This document shows positions 30,382-38,694 of a stretch of DNA of 46,247 nucleotides, piece by piece. Location: positions 1 through 46,247 of the forward strand of contig VGSW01000008.1 of the NCBI GenBank assembly GCA_016874915.1. Direction: 5' to 3'. This DNA comes from Deltaproteobacteria bacterium (GTDB lineage Bacteria; Desulfobacterota; Desulfobaccia; Desulfobaccales; 0-14-0-80-60-11). Below the pieces are notes generated by a model. That model had not been told where the DNA came from. It was given only the letters and a program-made list of their open reading frames with translations, and searched no databases. A program made the position numbers and the translations under genes. Every line of letters starts with the position of its first letter. Positions within the stretch are counted from its first letter, which is position 1.

Positions 30382-30435
30382 GTGCCTGGGGCCGGACTCG
30401 AACCGGCACGGGGCGAACCCCGAGGGATTTTAAGT
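30382..30435. other. Right attachment site within tRNA-Leu
   Basis: Exact 54-base copy of 20260-20313, lying in the 3' part of the intact tRNA-Leu gene. Insertion used this segment and left the tRNA whole. Confidence 0.93.
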
Positions 30436-30466
30436 CCCTTGCGTCTACCCGTTCCGCCACCCAGGC
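30383..30466 (-). tRNA. tRNA-Leu (UAA)
   Basis: An 84-base gene with acceptor GCCTGGG/CCCAGGC, discriminator A, TTCGAGTCC T-loop region and anticodon loop CTTAAAA (anticodon TAA) on stem AGGGA/TCCCT. A long variable arm (TCGGGGTTCGCCCCG) marks a class II tRNA. The 3' CCA is not encoded. It is the integration target of the island. Confidence 0.95.
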
Positions 30467-30539
30467 TTGGGGACTAATTTATTACAACCACGGGGAATAT
30501 TCAAGAACAACGGGAATTTTCCTTGGGAGGGGGGGCAGT

Positions 30540-30730
30540 TAAGGAGAGGGGGAAAGGTTAAGAGGTTATGAGGGGAAAAGGGAAAGCCAAAATTAACCTT
30601 TTTCGCCCGCTGAACCTAAAACCAGCCAATAATCTGGATCAAATATCTTCCCCTATTCCCTATTCCCTACTCCCTACTCCCTATTCCCTGTCACCTTTTC
30701 CCCTTTTAGCCTTTTCTCTTTCATCCATTT
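30540..30730. repeat. Purine/pyrimidine low-complexity tracts with CCCTATT-type tandem repeats
   Basis: Left part is purine-rich (GGGGAAAAGGGAAAG). Right part holds CCCTATTCCCTACTCCCTAC-type units (30650-30690) and CCTTTTCCCCTTTTAGCC. The arms are roughly inverse of each other. A relative of the CCCCTTTTCCCCTCTTAACC part appears at 45132-45152. It fills the gap before the formylglycine-enzyme-like gene; no gene is seen. Confidence 0.55.
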
Positions 30731-30751
30731 TTTTCTATAATCATCGCAGGC

Positions 30752-31555
30752 ATGAAGACAGTCAGACCCCTCCAGGTATTCGCCGGCTTACTCCTGGTCT
30801 TCCAGCTCATGGGGCCCCCTTTCCCGGCTCACTCCCAGGAAACGCTGGAATATCAAGGCATCAAGTTCCGCCTGATTCCCGGCGGCCCTTATGTCATCGG
30901 CTCCCCGCCCCAGGAGCCGGGCCGGTACGTGGATGAACCCCAGCCTCAACGGGTCGTGCTGGAGCCGTTTTATATCGCGGCCACCGAAATCACCAACGCC
31001 CAGTATGCCCGATTTCTCAAGGCCACCGGCCACCCCCCGCCCTTGTATTGGGAAGACAAAAACTTAAACGGCCCCACCCAACCGGTGGTGGGGGTGACCT
31101 GGCACGACGCCACGGCCTTTGCCCGATGGCTCACCCAGGTTACGGGCAGGCCCCACCGGCTGCCCACCGAGGCCCAATGGGAGGCCGCGGCCCGGGGCGG
31201 CCTGAGCGGCCGGTCCTATCCCTGGGGCGATGAGCCTCCCGACGTCGGCGGGGTGATGCGGGCCAATTACCGGGCCGGGGGCCGGAGCCTCACCATGCCG
31301 GTGGGCTCTTATCCCCCCAACGGTTTCGGCCTCTACGACATGGCCGGCAACGCCGCGGAATGGTGTCTCGACCCTTACACTCCCCAAAGATCCCGGGGTC
31401 CGTTCAAACCGGGGGCGGCGCGCCTCCTCAAGGGCGGCTCCTGGTTCTCCCTGGCCCGGGACCTGCGCGCCGCGGCCCGCCAGTCGGCCCCGCCGGAATA
31501 CACCGACGGCTATATCGGCTTCCGGGTGGTGCGCCTGGTGGCGCGGCCGGATTAA
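30752..31555 (+). CDS. Exported formylglycine-generating-enzyme-fold protein, lacking the active cysteines
   Basis: A 267-residue SUMF1/FGE-fold protein. Residues 1-28 are a signal peptide (LLLVFQLMGPPFPAHSQ). The fold markers are EITNAQYARFL, RLPTEAQWEAAARGG, YPWGDE, NGFGLYDMAGNAAEWC and the final GFRVVR. True FGE has two catalytic cysteines just after GGSW; here the segment is LKGGSWFSLARDLRAAARQ with none. It is therefore unlikely to make formylglycine, and rather belongs to the many FGE-fold proteins with binding or other oxidative roles. Stand-alone, with no sulfatase nearby. Confidence 0.88.
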   Translation: MKTVRPLQVFAGLLLVFQLMGPPFPAHSQETLEYQGIKFRLIPGGPYVIGSPPQEPGRYVDEPQPQRVVLEPFYIAATEITNAQYARFLKATGHPPPLYWEDKNLNGPTQPVVGVTWHDATAFARWLTQVTGRPHRLPTEAQWEAAARGGLSGRSYPWGDEPPDVGGVMRANYRAGGRSLTMPVGSYPPNGFGLYDMAGNAAEWCLDPYTPQRSRGPFKPGAARLLKGGSWFSLARDLRAAARQSAPPEYTDGYIGFRVVRLVARPD

Positions 31556-31557
31556 TG

Positions 31558-31660
31558 TCCTCACCCCAAGACGCCAAAATAGTAAGGGCACGGCCCAGGC
31601 CGTGCTTTTTCATTTTAAATCTTGACGAACTTTGCGCCTTGGCGTTTTGGCGTGAGGGTA
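31558..31660. repeat. Inverted-repeat element of the CTCACGCCAAGACGC type, copy 1
   Basis: Begins CTCACCCCAAGACGCCAAAA and ends TTGGCGTTTTGGCGTGAGG; inner hairpin GCACGGCC-CA-GGCCGTGC followed by TTTTTC (terminator-like). Related element at 36940-37042. It separates the FGE-like gene and cooS. Confidence 0.7.
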
Positions 31661-31677
31661 TCGCGAGAATACATATC

Positions 31678-31706
31678 TTGACTCGACCATGTATAGATGG
31701 TAATAT
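31678..31706 (+). promoter_or_regulatory. cooS promoter (TTGACT-17-TAATAT)
   Basis: TTGACT 31678-31683, spacer of 17, TAATAT 31701-31706, about 60 bases before the cooS ATG. AAGGAG stands upstream of the start codon. No recognisable CooA-type palindrome is visible. Confidence 0.65.
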
Positions 31707-31765
31707 GGATATAGAGAATTATTTCAGGCATGTTCAAAAGCAACCTGTTGAATTAAGGAGCAAGT

Positions 31766-33784
31766 ATGGCCGAGTTAGATGTGGAAAAATTGTCCATGGA
31801 TGTAGCGGCGCAGGAGATGCTGAAAAAAGCCCAGGCCGAGGGGGTTGAAACCATTTTCGACCGGGCCAAGACCATGAAGCCTTGCCCCATCGGGGAGGAA
31901 GGCGCCTGCTGCCGCATCTGCGCCCAGGGTCCTTGCCGGGTGCCCAAGCCTAAAAAGAAGGCGGGGGAAGAGGAAGCTGCGGAAAAGAAGCAGCGCATGG
32001 GCCTGTGCGGCGCCACCGCGGAGACCATCGTGGCCCGGAACTTCGCCCGCATGGTGGCCGCGGGCACCGCGTCCCACAACGATCACTCCCGGGGAGTGGC
32101 CAAACTGTTCATCGAAGTGGCCCATGACCGGGCCCAAGGCTACAAGATCAAGGACGTGGCCAAGCTGCGCCGGGTGGCCCGCGATTGGGACGTGCCTTTG
32201 ACCGAGGGTGAAGGCGAAGACGCCAAACCACGTTCACCCGAAGCCATTGCCCAGGAATTGGGCCCCAAAATCCTGGCGGAATTCGGCCAGCAATCCGGCG
32301 AAATCAACTACGTGCGCCGGGCCCCCAAGAAGCGCCAGGAGATCTGGCGCAAACACGGGGTAGTGCCCCGGGGCCTGGACATCGAAGTGGTGGAACTTAT
32401 GCACCGCACCCACATGGGGGTGGACCAGGACTACCACAACCTCATCAAGCAGTCCACCCGCTGCGCCCTGGCCGACGGCTGGGGCGGGTCCATGATCTCC
32501 ACCGACCTCCAGGACATCATGTTCGGCTGCCCGGTGCCCATTGCCGGGGAGATCAACCTGGGGGTGCTCAAAGAAGACCACGTCAACGTGGTGATGCACG
32601 GCCATGAGCCCCTGCTGCCGGAGATGCTCTACGTGGCCTCCCAGGACCCGGAGCTGATCCAATACGCCCAGAACAAGGGCGCCAAGGGCATCCAACTGGC
32701 CGGCATGTGCTGCTCCGCCAACGAGGTCTTGATGCGCCATGGGGTGCCGGTGGCCGGCAACTACCTGCACCAGGAACTGGCGGTGATCACCGGCGCGGTG
32801 GACGCCCTGGTGGTGGACGTGCAGTGCGAAATGCAGGCCCTGGAAAACGTGGCCGCCTGCTACCACACCAAGATCATCACCACCGATGACCGGGCCAGGA
32901 TGCCCAAGGCCCTGCACATCCCCTTCGACGAGCACCACGCCCTGGATGTGGCCAAGAACATCATCCGCACGGCCATTGACAACTTTCCCAACCGCCGGGC
33001 CCCGGTGATGATCCCCCAGGTCTCCAGCCCCACCATCGTGGGCTTCAGCTACGAGACCATCCAGTACCTGCTGGGCGGCTCCATCCGGGGTTCGTATTAC
33101 ACCCTGAACGACAACGTCATCGGCGGCCGCATCCGGGGGGTGGCCGGCGTGGTGGGCTGCAACAACTGCCGCACCACCCAGGATAGCTCCCACATGACCC
33201 TCATCAAGGAGCTGCTGAAAAACGACGTCATCGTGCTGAGCACGGGCTGCGCCGCCATGGCCGCGGGCAAATACGGGCTGATGACTCCGGAAGCGGCCTC
33301 CAAGTACTGCGGCCCCGGGCTGGCGGAAGTCTGCGAAACCGTGGGCATCCCGCCGGTCCTGCACATGGGGGCCTGCGTGGACAACTCCCGCATCCTCATG
33401 GCCGCCACCGCCTGCGTCAAGGCCGGCGGCCTGGGCACCGACATCTCCGACCTCCCCGCCGCGGGCGCCGCGCCGGAATGGATGAGCGAGAAGGCCATTG
33501 CCATCGGCCAGTACTTCGTGGCCTCCGGGGTGTACACCCTGTTCGGCGTGACCTATCCCACCACCGGTTCCGAGATCCTGACGGACTACCTGTTCAAGGG
33601 CATCGAAGAGGAATACGGCGGCAAGTGGGACTTCGTGGCCGATCCCGAAGAGATGGCCCGGCGGATGATCGCCCACATCGACCTGAAGCGCAAAGCCTTG
33701 GGCATCGACAAGGCCCGGGAGCGGGTGCTCTTCGACATGGAGATGCGCCGCCAACTGGAAGCCGCCGCTGAAGAGCATCATTAA
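31766..33784 (+). CDS. cooS: Anaerobic Ni-CO dehydrogenase catalytic subunit
   Basis: A 672-residue carbon-monoxide dehydrogenase oxidising CO to CO2 (or the reverse) at a Ni-Fe-S C-cluster. N-terminal cysteines for the B and D clusters: CPIGEEGACCRICAQGPCR (residues ~40-57), LCGA, with SHNDHSRG following. C-cluster ligands are in MCCSANE, GCNNCR, STGCAAM and GACVDNSR. Length is slightly above the family norm because of a charged insert PKKKAGEEEAAEKK in the N-terminal region. No cooF, cooC or acs genes adjoin it, so the electron acceptor and nickel insertase must lie elsewhere. It may work alone as CO detoxification or energy-linked oxidation. Confidence 0.95.
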   Translation: MAELDVEKLSMDVAAQEMLKKAQAEGVETIFDRAKTMKPCPIGEEGACCRICAQGPCRVPKPKKKAGEEEAAEKKQRMGLCGATAETIVARNFARMVAAGTASHNDHSRGVAKLFIEVAHDRAQGYKIKDVAKLRRVARDWDVPLTEGEGEDAKPRSPEAIAQELGPKILAEFGQQSGEINYVRRAPKKRQEIWRKHGVVPRGLDIEVVELMHRTHMGVDQDYHNLIKQSTRCALADGWGGSMISTDLQDIMFGCPVPIAGEINLGVLKEDHVNVVMHGHEPLLPEMLYVASQDPELIQYAQNKGAKGIQLAGMCCSANEVLMRHGVPVAGNYLHQELAVITGAVDALVVDVQCEMQALENVAACYHTKIITTDDRARMPKALHIPFDEHHALDVAKNIIRTAIDNFPNRRAPVMIPQVSSPTIVGFSYETIQYLLGGSIRGSYYTLNDNVIGGRIRGVAGVVGCNNCRTTQDSSHMTLIKELLKNDVIVLSTGCAAMAAGKYGLMTPEAASKYCGPGLAEVCETVGIPPVLHMGACVDNSRILMAATACVKAGGLGTDISDLPAAGAAPEWMSEKAIAIGQYFVASGVYTLFGVTYPTTGSEILTDYLFKGIEEEYGGKWDFVADPEEMARRMIAHIDLKRKALGIDKARERVLFDMEMRRQLEAAAEEHH

Positions 33785-33805
33785 TGTAGCCGCAGGCTTC
33801 AGCCT

Positions 33806-33885
33806 GCGTTGATTTGGGGGGAAGGGGCAGGGGCAAAAGCCCCTGCCCCTTCCCCCCAAACCCCCATCCCCAACCCCTTAAGTTA
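33806..33885. repeat. GC hairpin repeat between convergent genes
   Basis: GATTTGGGGGGAAGGGGCAGGGGC .. GCCCCTGCCCCTTCCCCCCAAA is a near-perfect ~24-base stem followed by CCCCCATCCCCAACCCC, the same tail seen in the 3120 and 46130 copies. Members vary in loop but keep the G-run/C-run. Confidence 0.75.
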
Positions 33886-33893
33886 AAACTGAT

Positions 33894-33940
33894 AGCGGGT
33901 TGGCCCGAAGTCATGACTCCGGCCAACCCGCTTATTTTAT
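33894..33940. terminator. Bidirectional terminator between cooS and lptF
   Basis: AGCGGGTTGGCC (33894-33905) and its exact inverse (33921-33932) with TATTTTAT to the right. An A/T stretch to the left allows use on the minus strand too. The flanking genes converge. Confidence 0.88.
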
Positions 33941-33987
33941 GGCAGCACCGGCTTTCCAGCCTGTGCCTAATATAATTATATTGCCCC

Positions 33988-35157
33988 TTATTCAGTTTCT
34001 TTCCGGACTTTCCTGCCGCGGAAGGTCCTCCCCCAGGAGGGCCAGGCCACCGGCAACAGGGGTAGTTCCCTCACCGTGCGGAGCCAGAGGTACAAGGCCA
34101 CCCAGATGAACACCGCGTTGGAGAGCCAGGGCGCCAGGGAGGGGTTAATCCGGGCGTTAACCGCCAGCCTCCAGGACGCGGTAAAGACCACGTAGTAAAC
34201 CAGAAAGATCACCAGACCCAGGATCAGGCCCCAGGTGCGGCCGTGATGGCGGGGGCTCAAGCCCAAAGGCATGGCCATGATACATAAAAGCAGCGCCCCC
34301 AGGGGCATGGAAAAGCGCTGGTTCAATTCCACGATGGCCCGGTTATAGTTTTCCGAGCCGGCCTTCTCCTTGGTGAGGGCGGCGCGCAGCTCCGCCAGCG
34401 ACATCTCCGTCTCAGACTTGCTGCCGCTCTTGAGAAACCCGAAAAGCTGGAGGGGCACCTGATAGGATTTAAATTCCACTGTCTGGAGGCGCCCGGCTTC
34501 TTTCCCCCACCGGATCACCTGGCCTTCAAAGAGCTGCATGTTCATGGTTTCCTGGGCCGGCTGGTAGCTGAGCAGTCCCCGCCGGGCATAAATGGTGTGA
34601 GGATTTTCCGGGTCCCGGTAGTCATAGACGAAAACGCCTTCCATCTGGCCGCCAGAGGAGGCCACCCGGTTCACAAAGAGCATCATTCCCTGAAAATCGG
34701 TGTTAAAGACCTGCTCCTTGATTCCCAAGTCGGCCCGGCGCTTTACCACATCCTTGAGCAATTCCCGGGTGGCCTGCTGTCCCCAAGGGCTGCCGTAAAG
34801 GGTAAGCCCCAAAGCCAGCAGGGCGATGGCCAGGGCAAAACCCAGGATGGGAGGAAAGAGCTGGGCAAAACTCAGGCCCGCGGTCTTCATGGCGATGATT
34901 TCATGGTCTTCGGTGAGGCGGGTCATGGCCAGCAAAACCCCCACGGTGGCGGCCATGGGCAGGGTGAATACCATGAGGTAAGGCAGCAGGAAGACGCAGG
35001 ACTTGAGAACTTCTATAAGCCCCACTCCCTTCACCACTATCATCTGGGTCATACGCATCAGCCGCCCTAAGAACACAATGCAGGTAAAAGCCATCAGACT
35101 CACCCCGAAGGGTGGCAGGATTTCCATGATCAGATAGCGGTAAATAATACGAGGCAT
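33988..35157 (-). CDS. lptF: LPS export permease LptF/LptG family
   Basis: A 389-residue inner-membrane permease of the YjgP/YjgQ family, part of the ABC complex moving lipopolysaccharide to the outer membrane. Two or three membrane helices at each end enclose a periplasmic beta-jellyroll (about 105-270), the family layout. The opening MPRIIYRYLIMEILPPFGVSL and the LTEDHEIIAMKTAGLSFAQLFPPIL segment are typical. The upstream gene ends 2 bases before this ATG, so the two are co-transcribed. LptF rather than LptG is favoured by the start but not certain. Confidence 0.88.
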   Translation of the reverse strand: MPRIIYRYLIMEILPPFGVSLMAFTCIVFLGRLMRMTQMIVVKGVGLIEVLKSCVFLLPYLMVFTLPMAATVGVLLAMTRLTEDHEIIAMKTAGLSFAQLFPPILGFALAIALLALGLTLYGSPWGQQATRELLKDVVKRRADLGIKEQVFNTDFQGMMLFVNRVASSGGQMEGVFVYDYRDPENPHTIYARRGLLSYQPAQETMNMQLFEGQVIRWGKEAGRLQTVEFKSYQVPLQLFGFLKSGSKSETEMSLAELRAALTKEKAGSENYNRAIVELNQRFSMPLGALLLCIMAMPLGLSPRHHGRTWGLILGLVIFLVYYVVFTASWRLAVNARINPSLAPWLSNAVFIWVALYLWLRTVRELPLLPVAWPSWGRTFRGRKVRKETE

Positions 35158-35159
35158 GT

Positions 35160-36899
35160 TTAAAGACGGTCTTCGGTTTTCGGTCTTCGGTTTTCGGTTT
35201 TTAACTGAAATCTGAAACCTGAAACCTGAAACCTGTTTTTTGCAGTGACTTTTCCATCATAGGTTACCAGAATAGCATCTTTATAACGAGCCAAAAGTGG
35301 AAATTTCCCGGGCAACGCCCTTTTCAGACCTGGCAGGTCATGGGCTTTCAGGAAGATGAAAGCTTTGGGGCGGGTCAGGGCGAACGCGGCCAGTTCTCCG
35401 GGCTTGGAAAAGAACAGTCCTTTTTCCGGGGCCAGGGTGCGGCCGAACTCCAGTTCCGTCCCCCCCTTTAAGAGGTGAAAAGGTTGGCCGCTGTAAAATG
35501 ACACCACCTGGGAGTAATGGTTGAAGCCGATAAGGGCCGCGCCGGGCTGCCACTCGGACTTCACCACCTGGCCGATACCCCTGGGGGAGCGTTGCAAGCT
35601 CACCTTTTCCATGCCCAGGGGAATGGTGGCCGCCAGGAGAAGGGCGCCCAGGAAGAGCACCGCTTCCCGTCGCCAGATAAGGGTCAGGGTGGGCGTCAGG
35701 GCTGCCAGGGCCAGGGGCAAAGCCAGATAGGGGATGAGCGCCTGGGCCGCCCTTAGTTTGGCCGCCACCCAGTCCGGCGGCCAGGCGTACGTCATCAGCG
35801 CCAGCCAACCAACTGCCGCCCAGACCTTCAGACTGATCCGCAGGCCGCGGTTTTCCCCCTCCTCCCAGCGGGGGCCAAGGGCGGCCAGCTTCTGTCCCGC
35901 CAGCAAGGCCAGGGGCGGCAGGGCCGGCAGGATGTAAGGGGCCAGCTTGCCCCGGGACAGGGAGAAAAATATCAGCACCACCCCGGCCCAGAGGAGGCAA
36001 AAGAGACGATCCGGGTCCGTCCGCCCCCAGGCGCCCGCCAGCGACCAGGGCAGGAGCCAGGTCCAGGGCAGGGCCAGGGCGGCCAGAATCGGCAGAAAAT
36101 AATACACCGGCTTGCCGTGGAAGGCCGGAGTCAGAAAACGGCCGAAGTGGTGATCCCAGAGAAAATAGCGGAAAAATTCCGGATAGCGCCCGGCCACCCA
36201 GAGAAACCAGGGAAGGATGATCAGGGTTAGGAGCAGCCAGCACCGGGGCTGAATTAAGCGGCGCCAGTGGGACCGTCCCAGGATCAGCGTCCAGGCTCCC
36301 CAAATCAGAGCCGCCAGGACCAGGGCCACCGGGCCTTTGGTCAGCACCGCCAGGCCCAGGGCCACGTAAGCCCAAATCCACAGCTCTTGCCGGCCGCGAC
36401 TCAGGGCCAGATATCCCAGGCCCAAACCCAGGCTGAGAAACAGGGTCAGGACCATGTCCAAAGTGAGGATCCTTCCCAAAACCACGTAGCCGCCGCTGGT
36501 GGCCAGGACCAGGGCGCTCACAAAGCCTGCCCTTGGTCCCCAGAAGACCCTTCCCCAAATATAGGTAACGTAGAGGCCCCCCAGGGCGCTTACTGCCGCG
36601 GGCAGCCGGGCCGCGAACTCCGTCTCTCCCAGTACCCCGAAACTCAAGGCGGTGAGCCAGTAAACCAGGGGCGGCTTTTCCAGGTAAGGCAGGAAATTGA
36701 GGTGGGGGATGAGCCAGTCCTTTAGGACCCACATCTCCCGGGCGATCTCGGCGTAGCGCCCCTCATCGGGGTCCATCAAACCCGGAACCCCCAACCGGTG
36801 GAAAAAGACCGACACCCCCACCAGTGCCAGGCCCAGGAGCAGGGGCCAGTCGCTTCGGGTGAGAAGGTTTTCGGTTTTCGGTTTTAGGTTTTCGGCCAT
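35160..36899 (-). CDS. Membrane glycosyltransferase, GT39/ArnT-like
   Basis: A 579-residue polytopic protein with about a dozen hydrophobic segments. It has the GT-C signature D-E just after the first helix (LMDPDEGRYAEIAREM) and the EKPPLVYWL loop, typical of ArnT/PMT enzymes using a lipid-linked sugar donor. Lipid A or glycoprotein glycosylation are candidate roles; adjacency to lptF favours lipid A. Both termini are encoded by short repeats: the start MAENLKPKTENLLTRS and the end LKTENRRPKTEDRL. No ribosome site is seen before ATG 36899, so the true start may be inside the repeat. Confidence 0.85.
   Translation of the reverse strand: MAENLKPKTENLLTRSDWPLLLGLALVGVSVFFHRLGVPGLMDPDEGRYAEIAREMWVLKDWLIPHLNFLPYLEKPPLVYWLTALSFGVLGETEFAARLPAAVSALGGLYVTYIWGRVFWGPRAGFVSALVLATSGGYVVLGRILTLDMVLTLFLSLGLGLGYLALSRGRQELWIWAYVALGLAVLTKGPVALVLAALIWGAWTLILGRSHWRRLIQPRCWLLLTLIILPWFLWVAGRYPEFFRYFLWDHHFGRFLTPAFHGKPVYYFLPILAALALPWTWLLPWSLAGAWGRTDPDRLFCLLWAGVVLIFFSLSRGKLAPYILPALPPLALLAGQKLAALGPRWEEGENRGLRISLKVWAAVGWLALMTYAWPPDWVAAKLRAAQALIPYLALPLALAALTPTLTLIWRREAVLFLGALLLAATIPLGMEKVSLQRSPRGIGQVVKSEWQPGAALIGFNHYSQVVSFYSGQPFHLLKGGTELEFGRTLAPEKGLFFSKPGELAAFALTRPKAFIFLKAHDLPGLKRALPGKFPLLARYKDAILVTYDGKVTAKNRFQVSGFRFQLKTENRRPKTEDRL
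35164..35236. repeat. CGGTTTT-type and CTGAAAC-type tandem repeat, at the 3' end of the glycosyltransferase
   Basis: Units CGGTCTTCGGTTTT then TCTGAAACCTGAAACCTG run for 70 bases and are translated as the C-terminal tail of the protein. The CGGTTTT units are shared with 36867, 39451 and 45062. Confidence 0.75.
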
Positions 36900-36927
36900 T
36901 TAAAGGCAGTTTTCGGTTTTCGGTTTC
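36867..36927. repeat. CGGTTTT tandem repeat at the glycosyltransferase 5' end
   Basis: Seven or so TTTTCGG units on either side of the start codon (36897-36899). They replace the region where a ribosome site would be expected. Confidence 0.75.
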
Positions 36928-36939
36928 AGGTAATTAAAA

Positions 36940-37042
36940 CCTCTCGCCAAGGCGCCAAGACGCCAAGATATCAAGCAGGGTGCGCCAGAGCGCACCCTGC
37001 TTGATAATCTTTCTTTGCGCCTTTGCGTCTTGGCGTGAGATA
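36940..37042. repeat. Inverted-repeat element of the CTCACGCCAAGACGC type, copy 2
   Basis: Opens CTCGCCAAGGCGCCAAGACG, closes GCGTCTTGGCGTGAG, with a strong inner hairpin ATCAAGCAGGGTGCGC .. GCGCACCCTGCTTGAT followed by CTTTCTTT. It lies just past the end of the methyltransferase-nuclease gene and could terminate it. Related to 31558. Confidence 0.7.
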
Positions 37043-37047
37043 AATAT

Positions 37048-38694
37048 TCACAATAACCCCTTCTGCTGCTCTTCCGGCGCCGGATTCTTCCGCCGCCGGG
37101 CCGCCCGCTTGAAGGTCTTGCCCGGCACCCAGCGTGGGTACTCCAGGGTCTTGCCCGCGAACAGATCGGCGATGGTGACGATTTGCAACCGGGGAAACTG
37201 ATAGTCGGGAAACTGCTCCGACTTATAATAACCCGCAGCCGCGGCCTCGTCCTTCATGGGCCGGGTGGGGGGCTTCAGGGTGATGAGCGCCGCCAGGGCC
37301 GCTTTCTCCCGCTCCATCGCCCCCTTCAACTGCTGGACCTGGGGAGCGCCGACGTGGCCGCTTTTCACCTGGACGATGATTTTGTAATAAGGACCGTCGT
37401 CTTTCTCCTGGAAATAAAGAACCCCGTCCACCCCCCGGTCTGCACCTTTTTTCTTGTCCTGGGCCGGGGCCGCGTCCACCATGCCCAAGGCCCACCACTC
37501 GAACTGGTGGCGGTTTTCTTCGGCCAGGGCCGCGGCGGAGGTGGCGTCCGCGGGTTCGCCGATGACCTCATAGGGGGCCAGCTCCGGGCCGAAGCTGTCA
37601 TGAAGGCGCTTCTTGATGAGCGCGATGGCCAGGTGGGTGATGTCAATGCCGATCCAGCGGCGGTGCAACCTCTCAGCCACGTTGACCGTGGTGCCGCAGC
37701 CGCAAAAGGGGTCCAGGACAATATCGCCTTCGTTGGAGGAGGCTTGGATGATGCGCTCCAGCAGGGCCTCGGGTTTCTGGGTGGGGTAACCCAGGCGTTC
37801 TTTGGCTTGGGCATTAATTGGGGGAATATCTGTCCAAATATCTTGTGAAGGAACTCCTTTCACCTCATCTAAATAGCGTTTATATCTGGGCCAGCCACCG
37901 CCAGGGGGCCAGTATATCCTTCCTTCTGAATCGAGTTGCTCTAATTTCTCGATAGTGAACTTCCAATGGTTCCCCTTGGCAGTAACGTCAAACCCCCTCC
38001 ATGTTTTTCCCGATGATCCAGATCTCACTGCGCTCGCCGTAAGATCACTCGCAGTCCAGCGGCGTCCATCCGGGTCAACTTGCGTATAATGAGATTTAAT
38101 ATATTTATCGTCATATACTGTATATGCCGGGTTCCATAAAAAATTTGTTGTTTTCGTATAAAAAAGAATTACATCGTGAACAGGTCCATATCGTTTTGCA
38201 CTACTATGAGCACTGGTTCTCTTCCAAATGATTTCATTCCGAAAATTCATTGGGCTAAAAATGCTATCTAATAGCATTTTTAAGTAATGGCTCGCCGTCG
38301 GATCACAATGCAGATACAAACTCCCCGTGGGCTTCAGGACCCGGTGCATCTCCACCAGGCGCACGGCCATCATGGTGAGGTAGGCCATCATGTCGTTCCG
38401 GCCCAAAAAGGCCAGCAATGCCTGGAGCAGGTCCCGCAGTTTGGCCGGCCCGTACTTCATCACCTCGTCAAAGGCCGCCTCGGCCTCGGCGCCCCAGTGC
38501 CAGGTGTCCTCGAACGCGGTGATCTGGGCGGCGGACTTCTCTCCGGTTTTTTCGGCGAACAGAATGTTATAGGTGGCCTTGGAGTTGAAGGGCGGGTCGA
38601 GATAAATCAAATCCACGCTCTCCACCGGAACCCGCCCGCTCCTGAGAATCTCCAGGTTGTCCCCGAAAAAAAGCTGGTTTTTCCACCCTTCCAT
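37048..38694 (-). CDS. DNA methyltransferase fused to an Mrr-like nuclease domain
   Basis: A 548-residue protein. Residues 1-370 form an amino-methyltransferase in beta-class order: catalytic motif DPPF (33-36) precedes SAM motif DPFCGCGTT (328-336), with YPTQKPE (303-309) before it. Residues ~415-520 look like a PD-(D/E)xK nuclease of the Mrr type: GADRGVDGVLYF with D423, and Q442-V-K-S-G. A separate restriction gene is absent, so one chain may both modify and cut. The alternative is that the nuclease-like domain only binds DNA. ATG 38694 lies 1 base from the stop of hepT; defence genes hepT-mntA precede it on the same strand. Confidence 0.88.
   Translation of the reverse strand: MEGWKNQLFFGDNLEILRSGRVPVESVDLIYLDPPFNSKATYNILFAEKTGEKSAAQITAFEDTWHWGAEAEAAFDEVMKYGPAKLRDLLQALLAFLGRNDMMAYLTMMAVRLVEMHRVLKPTGSLYLHCDPTASHYLKMLLDSIFSPMNFRNEIIWKRTSAHSSAKRYGPVHDVILFYTKTTNFLWNPAYTVYDDKYIKSHYTQVDPDGRRWTASDLTASAVRSGSSGKTWRGFDVTAKGNHWKFTIEKLEQLDSEGRIYWPPGGGWPRYKRYLDEVKGVPSQDIWTDIPPINAQAKERLGYPTQKPEALLERIIQASSNEGDIVLDPFCGCGTTVNVAERLHRRWIGIDITHLAIALIKKRLHDSFGPELAPYEVIGEPADATSAAALAEENRHQFEWWALGMVDAAPAQDKKKGADRGVDGVLYFQEKDDGPYYKIIVQVKSGHVGAPQVQQLKGAMEREKAALAALITLKPPTRPMKDEAAAAGYYKSEQFPDYQFPRLQIVTIADLFAGKTLEYPRWVPGKTFKRAARRRKNPAPEEQQKGLL

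Larger units (their letters stand above)
20260..30435. mobile_element. Integrated genomic island in tRNA-Leu(UAA), 10.2 kb, phage-satellite-like
   Basis: Perfect 54-bp direct repeats bound the island. Its integrase lies 60 bases inside the right repeat and reads toward it. Contents in order: TPR cargo, single-chain restriction-modification enzyme, exported protein, XRE repressor divergent from an excisionase-like gene, two Cys-rich small proteins, Rep-like HTH protein, non-coding region, leader ORF, integrase. No capsid, tail, portal or conjugation genes are seen. This order (integrase, repressor/AlpA switch, replication gene, defence cargo) is that of phage-inducible islands, though it could be a simple integrative element. 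Confidence 0.85.

Noticed and set aside
30348-30542. 64-residue frame across the tRNA-Leu
   Set aside because: It is the complement of the tRNA gene with random flanks.
32234-33859. 541-residue open frame antisense to cooS
   Set aside because: A by-product of high GC at third codon positions. Composition is low-complexity (H, G, V, D) with no domain, while the sense strand is a clearly conserved Ni-CODH.
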